This document shows, one piece after another, positions 1 through 8,755 of a DNA stretch of 64,000 nucleotides. How positions within the stretch are numbered: position 1 is the stretch's first letter; the number at the start of each line of letters is the position of its first letter. The notes under the pieces were generated by a model that saw nothing but the letters and a program-made list of their open reading frames with translations, was not told the origin of the DNA and did not search any database. The translations under genes and the position numbers were made by a program. Origin of the DNA: Rhodothermales bacterium (lineage in GTDB: Bacteria > Bacteroidota > Rhodothermia > Rhodothermales > UBA10348); assembly GCA_040221055.1 (NCBI GenBank), contig JAVJVN010000002.1:1-64000 (forward strand), given 5' to 3'.

Positions 1-91
1 CCGGGGGGGTCGGGGGGGGCGCCGGGGTGGGTGTCCCTACAACACCCCCCCTGGGGGGGGGGGGGGGGGCCCCCCCCCCCCCCCCCCCCCC
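1..91. other. G/C homopolymer tract, probable assembly-end artefact
   Basis: The first 91 bases are almost only G and C. They include a G run at about 52-69 directly followed by a C run at 70-91. The recQ reading frame on the minus strand is normal up to its QEAG motif and then becomes poly-glycine and poly-proline exactly where this tract starts. A G run joined to a C run is typical of a collapsed or mis-called contig end and not of coding DNA. No biological feature should be read from it. Confidence 0.75.
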
Positions 92-1122
92 GCCTCCTGG
101 AAGTAGGCCGCCAACGATTCCGGAAGGCCGACATGGACGACCAATCGGACGTCCGGTCGGTCTATACCCATGCCGAAGGCATTCGTGGCCACCATGACAC
201 GGCATCGGGCCCGCATCCAATCCGCTTGGTGGCGCTCCTTCTGCCCGGTCCGCAGGCCTCCATGGTAGTGTGTGGCTGAAACACCGGCCCGTTCCAGCCG
301 ATCCGCCCATCGTTCAACGCCCACCCGCGTGCTGTCGTACACAATGGCTGGCCCCGGGACCGCCTCCAGGATGTCAAGCAGTCGATGCATGGGGTCGGCC
401 ACATGGAACACCGAGAACGTCAGGTTCGACCGGTCGCAGCTCCCTGTCCACCGGAAGAGCCGCCCCCTGCCAGGCCTCTTTCCCAACCCCAGCCCTCCTT
501 TCACCCTCTTTCCCAACCCCAAGCCCCGGATCATGTCGCGCTGGACGGCCGGTGTAGCCGTCGCCGTGAGGGCCATGAGGGGGATGATTTTGGGCTGTTC
601 ACCCTTCAAACTCCCCAGCTCCGTCCGGAACGGACCGATCCGGCGGTACGACGGCCGGAAGGTGAGCCCCCACTCGCTCACGCAGTGCGCCTCGTCCACC
701 ACGAGCAGCCGGACATCCAGGTGTCGCAGGAGGCGCCGGAACGCTTTCGAAGGAAGGCGTTCCGGCGCCAGGAAGACGAAGAATGGCTCCGACCGCCGCG
801 CGAAGGACAGGATGGTCCGGTACAGCAACGGAGAGACCTGCCCGGCGAGCGCGAACGCCGGAATGCCCCTGCCGACCAGTCCGGCGACCTGGTCGGCCAT
901 GAGCGCAACCAACGGGGATATCACGAGCGTACACCCCCCTCGCAGCAGCCCCGCCATCTGGTAACAGATGGACTTCCCGGACCCCGTAGCCAACAGGGCC
1001 AGCACATCGCGCCCGTGGACAGCCGGAGCAATCACCTCCCACTGGCCCGGACGGAACGCATCGTAGTGCCAATAGTGGCGCAGCAATGCCTGTGCTTGCT
1101 CACGGCCACCGCCGGAGCGCAT
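92..1122 (-). CDS. recQ: RecQ-family ATP-dependent DNA helicase, 3' end lost
   Basis: This is a superfamily 2 DNA helicase that unwinds DNA 3' to 5' during recombination and repair. From the chosen ATG at 1122, a RecQ-type motif 0 (FRPGQ) lies near residue 23, Walker A (TGSGKS) near 46-51, the DEAH box near 144-147 followed by CVSEWG, and motif III as ALTATAT. Motif V/VI material (NAFGMGIDRPDVR, then ESLAAYFQEAG) is present, but the protein stops making sense at the homopolymer tract. The arginine-rich motif VI end, zinc-binding, winged-helix and HRDC regions are therefore missing. A further upstream ATG at 1152 is possible, and either start overlaps the end of aroK. A 30-bp tandem duplication near 475-521 adds a second LGLGKR segment between motif III and the second RecA domain. 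The truncation is probably technical. Confidence 0.85.
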
Positions 1123-1663
1123 CCACCACGTCTTCTGCCACATCCTTTGCACGCCGGTCCCCAGTATCCACCAGAATATCCGCTTGTTCGTAGACCGGAG
1201 ATCGTGTGGCCAGCAGGGATACCACGCGCTCCCGCAACGCGGGACCCGTCAACATCCGGCCGTGTGCATCCAACAGCAGCGGACGCGTTCCGGCCCTGCG
1301 TGCCAATCGTCGGCAGAGTACATCCACGGGCGCGCGCAGGCCCACCAGGACCCCTTGCTCCTTGCAGAAGGCGAGATTCCGGGGATTCATGATGGTCCCA
1401 CCGCCGAGCGACACCACCACGCCCTCCAAGCCGGAGGTCGCCTGCAGGGCCTGCTGCTCCGCATCCCGGAAAGCCTGCTCACCAAGCACATCGAAGATGG
1501 CCGGAATGGACATGCCCTCGGTCTCCATGATCATCCTGTCCAGATCCATGGAGTCATACCCCAGCAATTGTGCAACATGCGGCGACACGGCCGATTTGCC
1601 GGATCCCATGAAACCGGTCATGTAGATCCGTTTCCGACGCACGTGAACGCTAAATTCCGACAT
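1100..1663 (-). CDS. aroK: Shikimate kinase
   Basis: Phosphorylates shikimate at the 3-hydroxyl with ATP, the fifth step of the chorismate pathway, in the cytoplasm. The 187-residue length fits the family (about 170-190). Visible motifs are Walker A GFMGSGKS at residues 17-24, the substrate-binding DLD pair at 40-42, the conserved VVSLGGGT glycine loop near 87-94, and the adenine-loop arginines in the LARRAGTRPLL segment of the lid. The start is followed by a short basic stretch before the first beta strand. The gene overlaps the recQ start, so the two are probably co-transcribed, and it diverges from truA across a 26-bp gap. AroA (EPSP synthase), the next enzyme of the pathway, is encoded near 20.3 kb, and the menaquinone operon consumes the resulting chorismate. 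Confidence 0.95.
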   Translation of the reverse strand: MSEFSVHVRRKRIYMTGFMGSGKSAVSPHVAQLLGYDSMDLDRMIMETEGMSIPAIFDVLGEQAFRDAEQQALQATSGLEGVVVSLGGGTIMNPRNLAFCKEQGVLVGLRAPVDVLCRRLARRAGTRPLLLDAHGRMLTGPALRERVVSLLATRSPVYEQADILVDTGDRRAKDVAEDVVDALRRWP

Positions 1664-1689
1664 GATTCCGCAACAATGGATCCTTCAGT

Positions 1690-2433
1690 ATGCCGACCTA
1701 CCGGCTGGACATAGAATACGATGGTACGGATTGGAGCGGTTGGCAGATCCAACCGGATCGTCCGACCATCCAGGAAGCCATTGAACGCGCATTGCGGACG
1801 GCCGTTCGATTGGAAGACCTGTCCATCACGGGTTCCGGACGCACCGATGCGGGCGTCCACGCATCGGGCCAGGTAGCCCACTTTTCAACAGAGGCCGTGT
1901 TGGATCCGGTACGACTGAAGGCGAGCCTGAACGGCCTCGTCCCCCGCAGCATTGCCATCCGTGGGGTGTGCCATGTCGCGGACGACTTCCACGCCCGTTT
2001 CCAGGCACGCTGGCGACGCTATCGTTACCGCATTTCCGTTGAACCCATCGCGCTGGAACGCTCCTTCGTCTGGTATGTACGGCCTGAACCGGACTTCACC
2101 GCCATGAATTCCGCCGCCGCCCTGTTCATCGGACAGCACGATTTCTCTTCATTCTGTCGCACGAAATCGGAAACCACCAACCGCCGATGTCACGTATATG
2201 AGGCGTCCTGGTCGGCCGGACCGTATCCTGGCCGCTGGGATTTCGTCGTGCGGGCGGATCGGTTCCTGCATGGCATGGTCCGCTCCATGGTCGGCACCCT
2301 TCTCGACATCGGGCACCACAAACACGAACCAACCGTTATCCCTCATATCCTTGATGCCACGGACCGGACCCTCGCGGGTCCCGCGGCCCCGGCCCATGGC
2401 CTGGTCCTGGAAGCCGTGGGCTACGAACCATGA
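1690..2433 (+). CDS. truA: tRNA pseudouridine(38-40) synthase TruA
   Basis: Isomerises uridines 38-40 in the anticodon stem-loop of tRNAs. The 247-residue protein starts with the typical YRLDIEYDGTDWSGWQ strand. It carries the catalytic aspartate in the GRTDAGVHA motif (Asp53). The second half holds the HDFSSFCRTKSE and HGMVRSMVGTLLDIG motifs of the TruA core. Length and motif order match the bacterial family without insertion. Its stop codon overlaps the ATG of the following lipoprotein gene (ATGA), so it heads a translationally coupled plus-strand run that continues to bdr. Confidence 0.95.
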   Translation: MPTYRLDIEYDGTDWSGWQIQPDRPTIQEAIERALRTAVRLEDLSITGSGRTDAGVHASGQVAHFSTEAVLDPVRLKASLNGLVPRSIAIRGVCHVADDFHARFQARWRRYRYRISVEPIALERSFVWYVRPEPDFTAMNSAAALFIGQHDFSSFCRTKSETTNRRCHVYEASWSAGPYPGRWDFVVRADRFLHGMVRSMVGTLLDIGHHKHEPTVIPHILDATDRTLAGPAAPAHGLVLEAVGYEP

Positions 2434-3764
2434 AACCTGTGAACATGCCGTCCCTGTTGTTGTTTTTCCTGCTGTTGCTTGGATGCAACACCGACACTGC
2501 TACGCCACCCTCAACCACGATCGAGGTGGTTTCCCCCGACCTTGCGCGGGCCTTGCCGGACTCCACGTTGGAATTGACCCTCCGGGTGACCGCCGAACGG
2601 AACGTGACGCGCGTGACCGTGAACTCGGTACCCATGGTGCGCGAGGACGCCGACGCATTGTGGTCCGGCAACGTTCCGTTGACCGGAGGTCTGAATACAT
2701 TGAACATGGAAGTCTGGAGCGACGCTGAGGTCCTCCTCTCCGAGGAAACCCACACCTTGGTGGCCCGGGCCGAAGTGCGCGTCAATGAGGACAATACGCT
2801 GCCGTTCTACATGGGTGGTCACACGTTGACGCCGGTAACCAACGACTGGCTCATTCTTACGGGTGGGTCGTTCGGTGCAGGCGGCGAGGGGTACAATGAC
2901 ATCCACTTCCGCCCGGACGATCTTCCCCTTTTCGTACCGGATCAGAAAGGCATGGCCGCCGTGCGTGTCGGCCATACCGCCCTTGCGCTACCGGATGACC
3001 GCGTGATCGTGCTGGGCGGTGGCACGGCGGGCAACATCACCGATCCATCCGAGCTCGTCGAGATCGTGGAAATCGTCCAGAAAGAAGGGTATGCCATGGA
3101 AATTCCGGTCATCGGTGATCCCATCCGGCGCATGTATCATACCGCCAGCCTCAAGACCGGCGAAAACGGCACCTTCATAACACTCTTCGGCGGCCGCGGC
3201 GATGTCCAATACACGCCTGTGCCCGAGCTCGGCATCCGCAATGATGTTCGCCTGTTCGAACTCAGGAACGATACGCTCTTTGCCCGCACTACCGCCATCG
3301 GCCCCGGCATCGAGCCCATGGCCGGCCATGTCCAGGTCGCGCTGGACGATGCGCCGCTGGGCGAACACCGTCGGTACCTGGTCCACGGCTTCCGCATGGG
3401 AGACACCCTGGTCCCCGAAACCATGATCTTCGACGAGGATACCGAAGCAGGATTGCTGTTCGCATCCGCCCCGGGACCGGCGCACCCCCGCTTGCGGAGC
3501 GCCGCCGTTCATATACCTGGAGTGGGGGCCGCGCTCTTCGGCGGGCGTTCAGCCGACGGCTCGGAAATGATTTCCGAGATCGAACTGTTCGTGGAGGCGG
3601 CCAACCGCTTCTTCTCCATCCCGGTCGTCGGAGAGCTCATGCCGCAGCCACGATTCGGCCATACGGCCACGCGATTGGCCGACGGGCGTATTATCCTGGT
3701 CGCCGGATTCGACGAAACCAATGCCCCACGACGTGACGTGGACATCCTCACCCTTACCTTCTGA
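2430..3764 (+). CDS. Kelch-repeat-like beta-propeller lipoprotein
   Basis: A 444-residue exported lipoprotein with no assigned enzyme activity. The N-terminus is a lipoprotein signal with lipobox LLGC around residue 20, followed by a Thr/Pro-rich linker. After an Ig-like segment (residues ~30-115), five or six kelch-like blades follow. These show GGHTL...LILTGG, GHTALALPDDRVIVLGGG, YHTASL...ITLFGGRG, RSAAVHIPG...ALFGGR and FGHTATRLADGRIILVAG. The double-glycine plus aromatic/His pattern is characteristic of kelch or galactose-oxidase-like propellers. Such proteins usually bind partners or glycans at the cell surface. It overlaps truA by 4 bp and ends 4 bp before the arginine deiminase start, so it belongs to the same transcript. 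Galactose-oxidase copper ligands are not obvious. Confidence 0.75.
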   Translation: MKPVNMPSLLLFFLLLLGCNTDTATPPSTTIEVVSPDLARALPDSTLELTLRVTAERNVTRVTVNSVPMVREDADALWSGNVPLTGGLNTLNMEVWSDAEVLLSEETHTLVARAEVRVNEDNTLPFYMGGHTLTPVTNDWLILTGGSFGAGGEGYNDIHFRPDDLPLFVPDQKGMAAVRVGHTALALPDDRVIVLGGGTAGNITDPSELVEIVEIVQKEGYAMEIPVIGDPIRRMYHTASLKTGENGTFITLFGGRGDVQYTPVPELGIRNDVRLFELRNDTLFARTTAIGPGIEPMAGHVQVALDDAPLGEHRRYLVHGFRMGDTLVPETMIFDEDTEAGLLFASAPGPAHPRLRSAAVHIPGVGAALFGGRSADGSEMISEIELFVEAANRFFSIPVVGELMPQPRFGHTATRLADGRIILVAGFDETNAPRRDVDILTLTF

Positions 3765-3768
3765 GTCC

Positions 3769-5007
3769 ATGGACCCTGTAACCCTGCGCATACCCTCCGA
3801 AACGGCCCAGCTCAACCAGGTGATTGTCCACACCCCGGGTGCCGAAATGGACCTGGTTTCGCCCGTGAATCGGGAAGAACTGTTGTTCGAGGACATCCTG
3901 TTCGTCAGCCATGCCCGTAAAGAGCATGAACTGATGTGCCGGGTGTTCGAGAAAGTAATCGGATCGGACGGTTCGGTCGTCCAGATATCAACCCTGCTCC
4001 GGGAGTCCCTCGAGATGGCCGATGCACGCGAGCGGTTCGTGGAGGAGTTGTGTGCCGTATCGCCGGGCCGCAACCTGCAGGCCTACGCAGATGACCTGAA
4101 ACGTCTCTCTCCTGACGAGTTGACCCATTTTGCCCTGGCCGGCAAGAGCTCGCTGCCCATCAACGCGCTGCCGCTGCCGAATTTGTTGTTCATGCGGGAC
4201 CTGGCCGCCGTGGTGGGTGATCACATTGTCCTGAGCCACGCGGCCACCTCTGCCCGGGCACGGGAGAGCGTCATCATGAACGTGGTGGTCCAACACCACG
4301 GTGCATTCGAAGCCTATCGGGACCGGATCGTGACCCTCCCTCCCGGACTCACCTTCGAGGGTGGGGATTTGCTGGTCGCATCGGAAGACACCGTGCTCAT
4401 TGGGAGTTCCGAACGCACGTCGTTCGGGGCGGTCGTGGCGGTAGCCCGGCAGCTGTTCGCCCGCACGCCCATCCGGAATGTCATCATGGTGAACCTGCCG
4501 AAGGAGCGCTCCTGTATGCATCTCGATACGGTGTTCACGTTTGCATCGCCGACGGAATGCGTGGTCTTCCCGCCTCTCATCGAGACCTCCGGGCTGCACA
4601 ACGTGTTGCACATCACGCCGGGCGATGATCCGCTGGGATTCTCTTGCCGGATCCAGGACAGCCTCCATTCGGCCCTTGAAATGGTCCTGGATCGCAAAAT
4701 CACGTTCATTCCCTGCGGTGGCCACGACCCACTCAGCCAACAGCGAGAACAATGGACGGATGGTGCAAACCTGTTCGCTATCGCCCCCGGCGTGGTCATT
4801 GGATACGAACGGAACGCCCGGACGTTCGACGAACTGGCGCGCCTCGGATACCGCGTGGTGACCGCGCAGGGATTCCTGTCCTATTACGAGGAGAGCAGCT
4901 TCAAGGCCAGCGAAAAGATTGCCATCAAACTGGATGGTCACGAGTTGTCCCGCGGTCGGGGCGGACCTCGATGCATGACCATGCCCCTGGCCCGAACGGA
5001 ACCATGA
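3769..5007 (+). CDS. arcA: Arginine deiminase
   Basis: Hydrolyses L-arginine to L-citrulline and ammonia, in the guanidino-group-modifying enzyme fold. With the ATG at 3769, four bases after the upstream stop, the product has 412 residues, normal for the family. The frame could open earlier at 3721 but that would overlap the kelch gene. Motifs visible: the FMRD loop near residue 142, TFEGGDLL, MHLDTVFT carrying the catalytic His and Asp, DGANLFAIAPGVV, and the C-terminal GRGGPRCMTMPL with the nucleophile Cys at about 402. No ornithine carbamoyltransferase or carbamate kinase lies nearby, so the energy-yielding arginine pathway is not complete here. A role in arginine catabolism or pH control is inferred only. 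Its stop overlaps the tadA start. Confidence 0.92.
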   Translation: MDPVTLRIPSETAQLNQVIVHTPGAEMDLVSPVNREELLFEDILFVSHARKEHELMCRVFEKVIGSDGSVVQISTLLRESLEMADARERFVEELCAVSPGRNLQAYADDLKRLSPDELTHFALAGKSSLPINALPLPNLLFMRDLAAVVGDHIVLSHAATSARARESVIMNVVVQHHGAFEAYRDRIVTLPPGLTFEGGDLLVASEDTVLIGSSERTSFGAVVAVARQLFARTPIRNVIMVNLPKERSCMHLDTVFTFASPTECVVFPPLIETSGLHNVLHITPGDDPLGFSCRIQDSLHSALEMVLDRKITFIPCGGHDPLSQQREQWTDGANLFAIAPGVVIGYERNARTFDELARLGYRVVTAQGFLSYYEESSFKASEKIAIKLDGHELSRGRGGPRCMTMPLARTEP

Positions 5008-5489
5008 GTCTGGAATCCCTCATTGCGCCGCACCGTCAATGGATGAAGACGGCCCTGCGCGAAGCCCAGCGGGCCTTCGACGACGGGGAAGTCCCTGTTG
5101 GCGCAGTGGTGGTCCAGAACGGACAGATCATCGGTCGAGGGCACAACCAGGTGGAGCGCTTGAGCGACCCGACGGCCCACGCGGAAATCCTGGCCATTAC
5201 GGCCGCATGCGCCACGACGGGCAGCAAGCATCTGGAGGGGGCCACGCTGTATGTGACGCTGGAGCCCTGCCCCATGTGCGCAGGCGCCAGTGTGTTGGCC
5301 CGCGTGGAGCGGATTGTCTTCGGTGCATTCGATGCGAAGGCCGGCGCGGCGTCCACGCTCTACAATATCCCCCAGGATAATCGCCTGAACCACTATGTGG
5401 ATATCCTGTCGGGCGTTGAAGAAGATGCGTCGGCAGACCTCTTACGGGCTTTTTTCGCGAAGAAACGAACCGGAAATGGCCAACACTGA
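5004..5489 (+). CDS. tadA: tRNA-specific adenosine deaminase TadA
   Basis: Deaminates adenosine to inosine at the wobble position 34 of tRNA-Arg. The 161-residue protein has the zinc deaminase signature HAE (His59, Glu61) and PCPMC (Cys89 and Cys92), with the general DGEVPVGAVVV start and FGAFDAKAGA after the second motif. The ATG at 5004 overlaps the stop of the arginine deiminase gene (ATGA). It therefore replaces the much longer open frame that runs back through that gene. The 3' end overlaps the bdr start by 14 bp. Confidence 0.93.
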   Translation: MSLESLIAPHRQWMKTALREAQRAFDDGEVPVGAVVVQNGQIIGRGHNQVERLSDPTAHAEILAITAACATTGSKHLEGATLYVTLEPCPMCAGASVLARVERIVFGAFDAKAGAASTLYNIPQDNRLNHYVDILSGVEEDASADLLRAFFAKKRTGNGQH

Positions 5490-6474
5490 CGTTCCCGATA
5501 CGCAGGAAACGGCCCGGCCCGCCTATGACACGGTAGTAGTGGGTGCCGGCCCGGTCGGGTTGGCGTGTGCCATTGAACTGAAGCGCATTGGGCATCGGGT
5601 CCTGGTCGTCGACAAAGGGGCACTCGTGAATTCCCTGATCGGCTATCCAACGAACATGGAGTTCTTTTCCACTCCGGAATTGCTGGAAATCGGGAATCAC
5701 CCGTTTTCCACCCGCAATTACAAGCCTCGCCGGGAAGAAGCGTTGGACTATTACCGCAAGGTGGCGCAGACGGAAGCCCTGGAGTTGGCTTTGTTCGAAG
5801 AAGTGCTTCGCCTGGACGGCGAACAGGGCGCGTTTATCCTGCACACCGCGCATGCTCGTATCCGGGCCCGATTCGTGGTGGTTGCGACGGGCTTCTTCGA
5901 CATTCCCAACCGGTTGGGCGTACCCGGTGACGAACGGGCCATCCACTACTACAAGGAGCCCTATGCGTACGCCGGACGGCGCGTAGTCATCGTCGGGGCC
6001 AAGAATTCAGCCGCCAAGGCCGCTTTGGATTGCCGGAGGAATGGTGCCGACGTCACCATGATCGTCCGGGGACCGGACATCGGGGCGTCAGTGAAATACT
6101 GGATTCGCCCGGACTTGTTGAACCGGATTGAAGAGGGCGCCATCCGGGCGTTCTTCAATTCCCGGATTCTTCGGCTTGGAACCGGCACGCTGACGTTCCA
6201 GACCGGCAATGAGCCATCGCAGACCATCCCGAACGATGTCGTCCTGGCACTGACCGGCTACCGTCCGAACTACGATCTGCTCAGCGCGCTCGGTGTGACC
6301 TGGCAGGACGACCATGCATGGACCCCGTTGTACGACCCTGAAACGTTCGAAAGCCATCGGTCGGGAGTATTCCTGGCGGGAACAGTGTGCGGCGGATTGA
6401 ACACGAGTCGTTGGTTCATTGAGAACGGACGATTCCATGCGGCGCGTATTGCTGCCGAATTGGATGGTCGTTGA
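5476..6474 (+). CDS. bdr: YpdA/Bdr-type putative bacillithiol disulfide reductase
   Basis: A 332-residue FAD/NAD(P)H pyridine-nucleotide-disulfide-type flavoprotein of the YpdA family, which reduces bacillithiol disulfide in Firmicutes and some Bacteroidota. The first Rossmann motif GAGPVG sits at residues 23-28. It is followed by the YPTNMEFFSTPELLEIG segment and the second nucleotide-binding motif VVIVGAKNSA near 165-175. The C-terminal FLAGTVCGGLNTSRWFIENGRFHA closes the FAD site; this Cys is in the usual position for the family. The ATG at 5476 is chosen because the longer frame runs through tadA with no homology. If the function is right, the cell uses bacillithiol. The bshABC biosynthesis genes are not in this window. 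Confidence 0.82.
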   Translation: MANTDVPDTQETARPAYDTVVVGAGPVGLACAIELKRIGHRVLVVDKGALVNSLIGYPTNMEFFSTPELLEIGNHPFSTRNYKPRREEALDYYRKVAQTEALELALFEEVLRLDGEQGAFILHTAHARIRARFVVVATGFFDIPNRLGVPGDERAIHYYKEPYAYAGRRVVIVGAKNSAAKAALDCRRNGADVTMIVRGPDIGASVKYWIRPDLLNRIEEGAIRAFFNSRILRLGTGTLTFQTGNEPSQTIPNDVVLALTGYRPNYDLLSALGVTWQDDHAWTPLYDPETFESHRSGVFLAGTVCGGLNTSRWFIENGRFHAARIAAELDGR

Positions 6475-6487
6475 CGCGCGGGTCCAT

Positions 6488-8695
6488 TCAAAGTGCACCA
6501 AGGATCTGGCGGGCCAACTCCACACTTGGATCCTGTCTGAGGGCAGCCTCGGCTTCGCGTCTGGCCTGCACCATGTCGTCCAGGCGGAACCAGGCCAACG
6601 CCAACTTGGCCCGCGTCCCGGCCCGGTCAGGTGCCTGGTCCAGAGCTCGCTCCAGGAATTCAACGGCGAGGGATTCCCGCCCATTGTTCAGATGGAACGT
6701 GCCCAGGTTGTCCAGAGCCTCGAATTGACGCGGATTGATCGCGACACCCTGTTCAAAGGCGGTACGGGCACCTTCCAGATCATCGAGAGCAACCCGTGCG
6801 AAGCCCAGGTTGCTCCACGCAGGAACATACCGCGGATCGAGCTGGAGGGCATCCTCCAGATGGTTGACGGCTTCGTCAATTCGGCCGTCCTGCAGTCGGG
6901 CCGTGCCCAGGTTGAAATGTGCCAGGACGTTCCACGGTTCGTCCGCGATGGCTTGGATGTATTGAACAATGGCATCCTCGAGGCGCCCCCGTAACTCGAG
7001 GAATTGGCCGTAGTTCAACCGGACATCCACTCGCTTGGATTGAACCACCAGTGCCCGGCGATACAATTGCTCTATCTTTACGGGGTCGCGGCCGGTACGC
7101 TGATAAGCCTGGGCAAGGGCATTCAGTCGCTCCACGCGGTCCGGATCGTCCAGAAGTGCAGCCTCCAGCGCCGGGATGGCCTGTTCGTCCTTCCCCAGTA
7201 ATTGAAGAGCATATCCGGTCAGGTACGATGCTTCTCCGCTCGTATGACCGTCCGATGCTGCAGAATCAAGCATATCGACGCCTTTCCGAATCAACGCCAT
7301 GTCTCCGGTCTGGCGGCCCAATGTGACATTGGCCATGCCTTCGTACATCCGACCTTCTCCCGACGTGTCCCGTTCGAAGTACGGTCGCAGTGTGCCGGAC
7401 TCGGCTGTCCGGATGGGGGCAGGTGCCCGTTCATCGTCGATTACGCGAATCCAGTGGTCCGTGAACGAAGAATGAGGGGCCTCCTCCAGGTCCGCCTTGG
7501 GCATGTGGCACGCAATGCAATTGGCGGTCGGCAGATGGTCCAGTCGAGCAGGATCGTCCGTGAACCGTGATTGCAGTTCATCCGGTGCGTGACACGACTG
7601 ACACGTTACATTGAAGTAGGACGGGCCCTGGTCCCGGAATCCTTCGTGCGGATCGTGACACGTGGTACACTGCAATGGATCCGGCAAACGGAGGGTCTCT
7701 GTGAAGCAGGCGCTCTGCTTCATCCGGTCCGCATGGGAAATGACGCCAATGGCTCCTGTCGTACTCTGCTCATGGGTATCGAAGAAGGACACCCAATCGG
7801 CCAGATCCTGTGAAGGGCGGAAGTCATACGCCGTACGATCCGTACGCAACAGACTCACGGTACTGTTCAGGTGACACTGCTGACAGACGTCGAGTTGCCT
7901 GTCGAGAGACAAATGCGCCGGGTTGACAATGGTATAGTCCGGTCCGTCCTCCGGCTCCGGCGAAGCCAATCGTTCGTCCACGTGCAATTGGCCAGGGCCG
8001 TGACATTTTTCGCAACCGATCCCGAACGGAACCGAAGCGTACGCCCCGTCCGTCTGGGGAATGGACTCCGGGACCGAATTGTGGCACGCCATGCACCGGT
8101 CCGCAATTTTCCTGTCGAACCGCGAATTGTTGGACTCGTATCCCGGCGAGAAATCCCACGTCTCCGCATTCGTATACCACGTGATGGGCAACTCGTAGAA
8201 CCATCCATTCTCCTCGGTCAGATACGTACGGGCAACGGTACCGGAACCGACAACGTATTCCATTTCCCGGACCAGCCGGTTCTGAACCGAACCGGACGGG
8301 GATCGCAGGACCTCTTCCATGAAGTAGCCCTCCGCTGTCTTGAACGTCCGGTACTCATAACCCGAGGAGCGGTCCACGATAACCGTGTCATCGAAGCGTT
8401 CCACGGCTGTGTCATTGGAAAGGGGGAAGAACGAATTCGCCATTCCGTGCTCCTTGAATCCGTTGTATTGCGATTCATGACACTGGAAACAGGCCACATC
8501 ACCCACATAGCCGGTCTCCAGGTTCACATTCCTGAATTGCGATGCAGTCACATCCTCAGCTACCGCAGCGGCGTCTTCATCGGTGCTCCCTGAGCAGGCT
8601 GACAGGAACAGCGCTGTCGCCAGGAGCAGACCAGCGCTACCCAGACGAAGGAGTCCGGATGTTGGCAGTATGGACGTACAACGGATCATGCACAT
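6488..8695 (-). CDS. Seven-haem c-type cytochrome/TPR lipoprotein
   Basis: A ~735-residue exported protein with a lipoprotein-type signal (hydrophobic stretch ending LSACSG). The N-terminal half contains seven CXXCH haem-attachment motifs in order: CFQCH, CMACH, CEKCH, CQQCH, CTTCH, CQSCH and CIACH. The C-terminal third is made of tetratricopeptide repeats, about six or seven, such as the LAHFNLGTARLQDGRIDEA unit. It resembles multihaem cytochrome c554/NrfB-like proteins joined to TPRs that are known from environmental genomes. The electron partner is unknown. A start at 8725 would lie inside the terminator of the gene upstream, so 8695 (or 8689) is used. Both follow the T-tract directly and have no visible Shine-Dalgarno site. 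The ccmBCDE genes at 23.8-25.9 kb would serve its maturation. Confidence 0.85.
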   Translation of the reverse strand: MCMIRCTSILPTSGLLRLGSAGLLLATALFLSACSGSTDEDAAAVAEDVTASQFRNVNLETGYVGDVACFQCHESQYNGFKEHGMANSFFPLSNDTAVERFDDTVIVDRSSGYEYRTFKTAEGYFMEEVLRSPSGSVQNRLVREMEYVVGSGTVARTYLTEENGWFYELPITWYTNAETWDFSPGYESNNSRFDRKIADRCMACHNSVPESIPQTDGAYASVPFGIGCEKCHGPGQLHVDERLASPEPEDGPDYTIVNPAHLSLDRQLDVCQQCHLNSTVSLLRTDRTAYDFRPSQDLADWVSFFDTHEQSTTGAIGVISHADRMKQSACFTETLRLPDPLQCTTCHDPHEGFRDQGPSYFNVTCQSCHAPDELQSRFTDDPARLDHLPTANCIACHMPKADLEEAPHSSFTDHWIRVIDDERAPAPIRTAESGTLRPYFERDTSGEGRMYEGMANVTLGRQTGDMALIRKGVDMLDSAASDGHTSGEASYLTGYALQLLGKDEQAIPALEAALLDDPDRVERLNALAQAYQRTGRDPVKIEQLYRRALVVQSKRVDVRLNYGQFLELRGRLEDAIVQYIQAIADEPWNVLAHFNLGTARLQDGRIDEAVNHLEDALQLDPRYVPAWSNLGFARVALDDLEGARTAFEQGVAINPRQFEALDNLGTFHLNNGRESLAVEFLERALDQAPDRAGTRAKLALAWFRLDDMVQARREAEAALRQDPSVELARQILGAL

Positions 8696-8730
8696 AAAAA
8701 AGCGGGGTGGATCAATTTGATCCACCCCGC
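8696..8730 (-). terminator. Intrinsic terminator of the PorV-like gene/operon
   Basis: A perfect 12-bp stem (8702-8713 with 8719-8730) and a 5-nt loop are followed on the minus strand by six T residues (8701-8696). It lies 26 bp after the stop of the PorV-like gene and ends that minus-strand operon. The downstream cytochrome gene begins right after the T-tract. Confidence 0.85.
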
Positions 8731-8755
8731 CTTTCGATTCTTCTGTGACGGTGTG

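Noticed and set aside
31-279. Glycine/proline-rich frame at the window start
   Set aside because: It is made by the G/C homopolymer artefact and lies antisense to recQ; not a gene.
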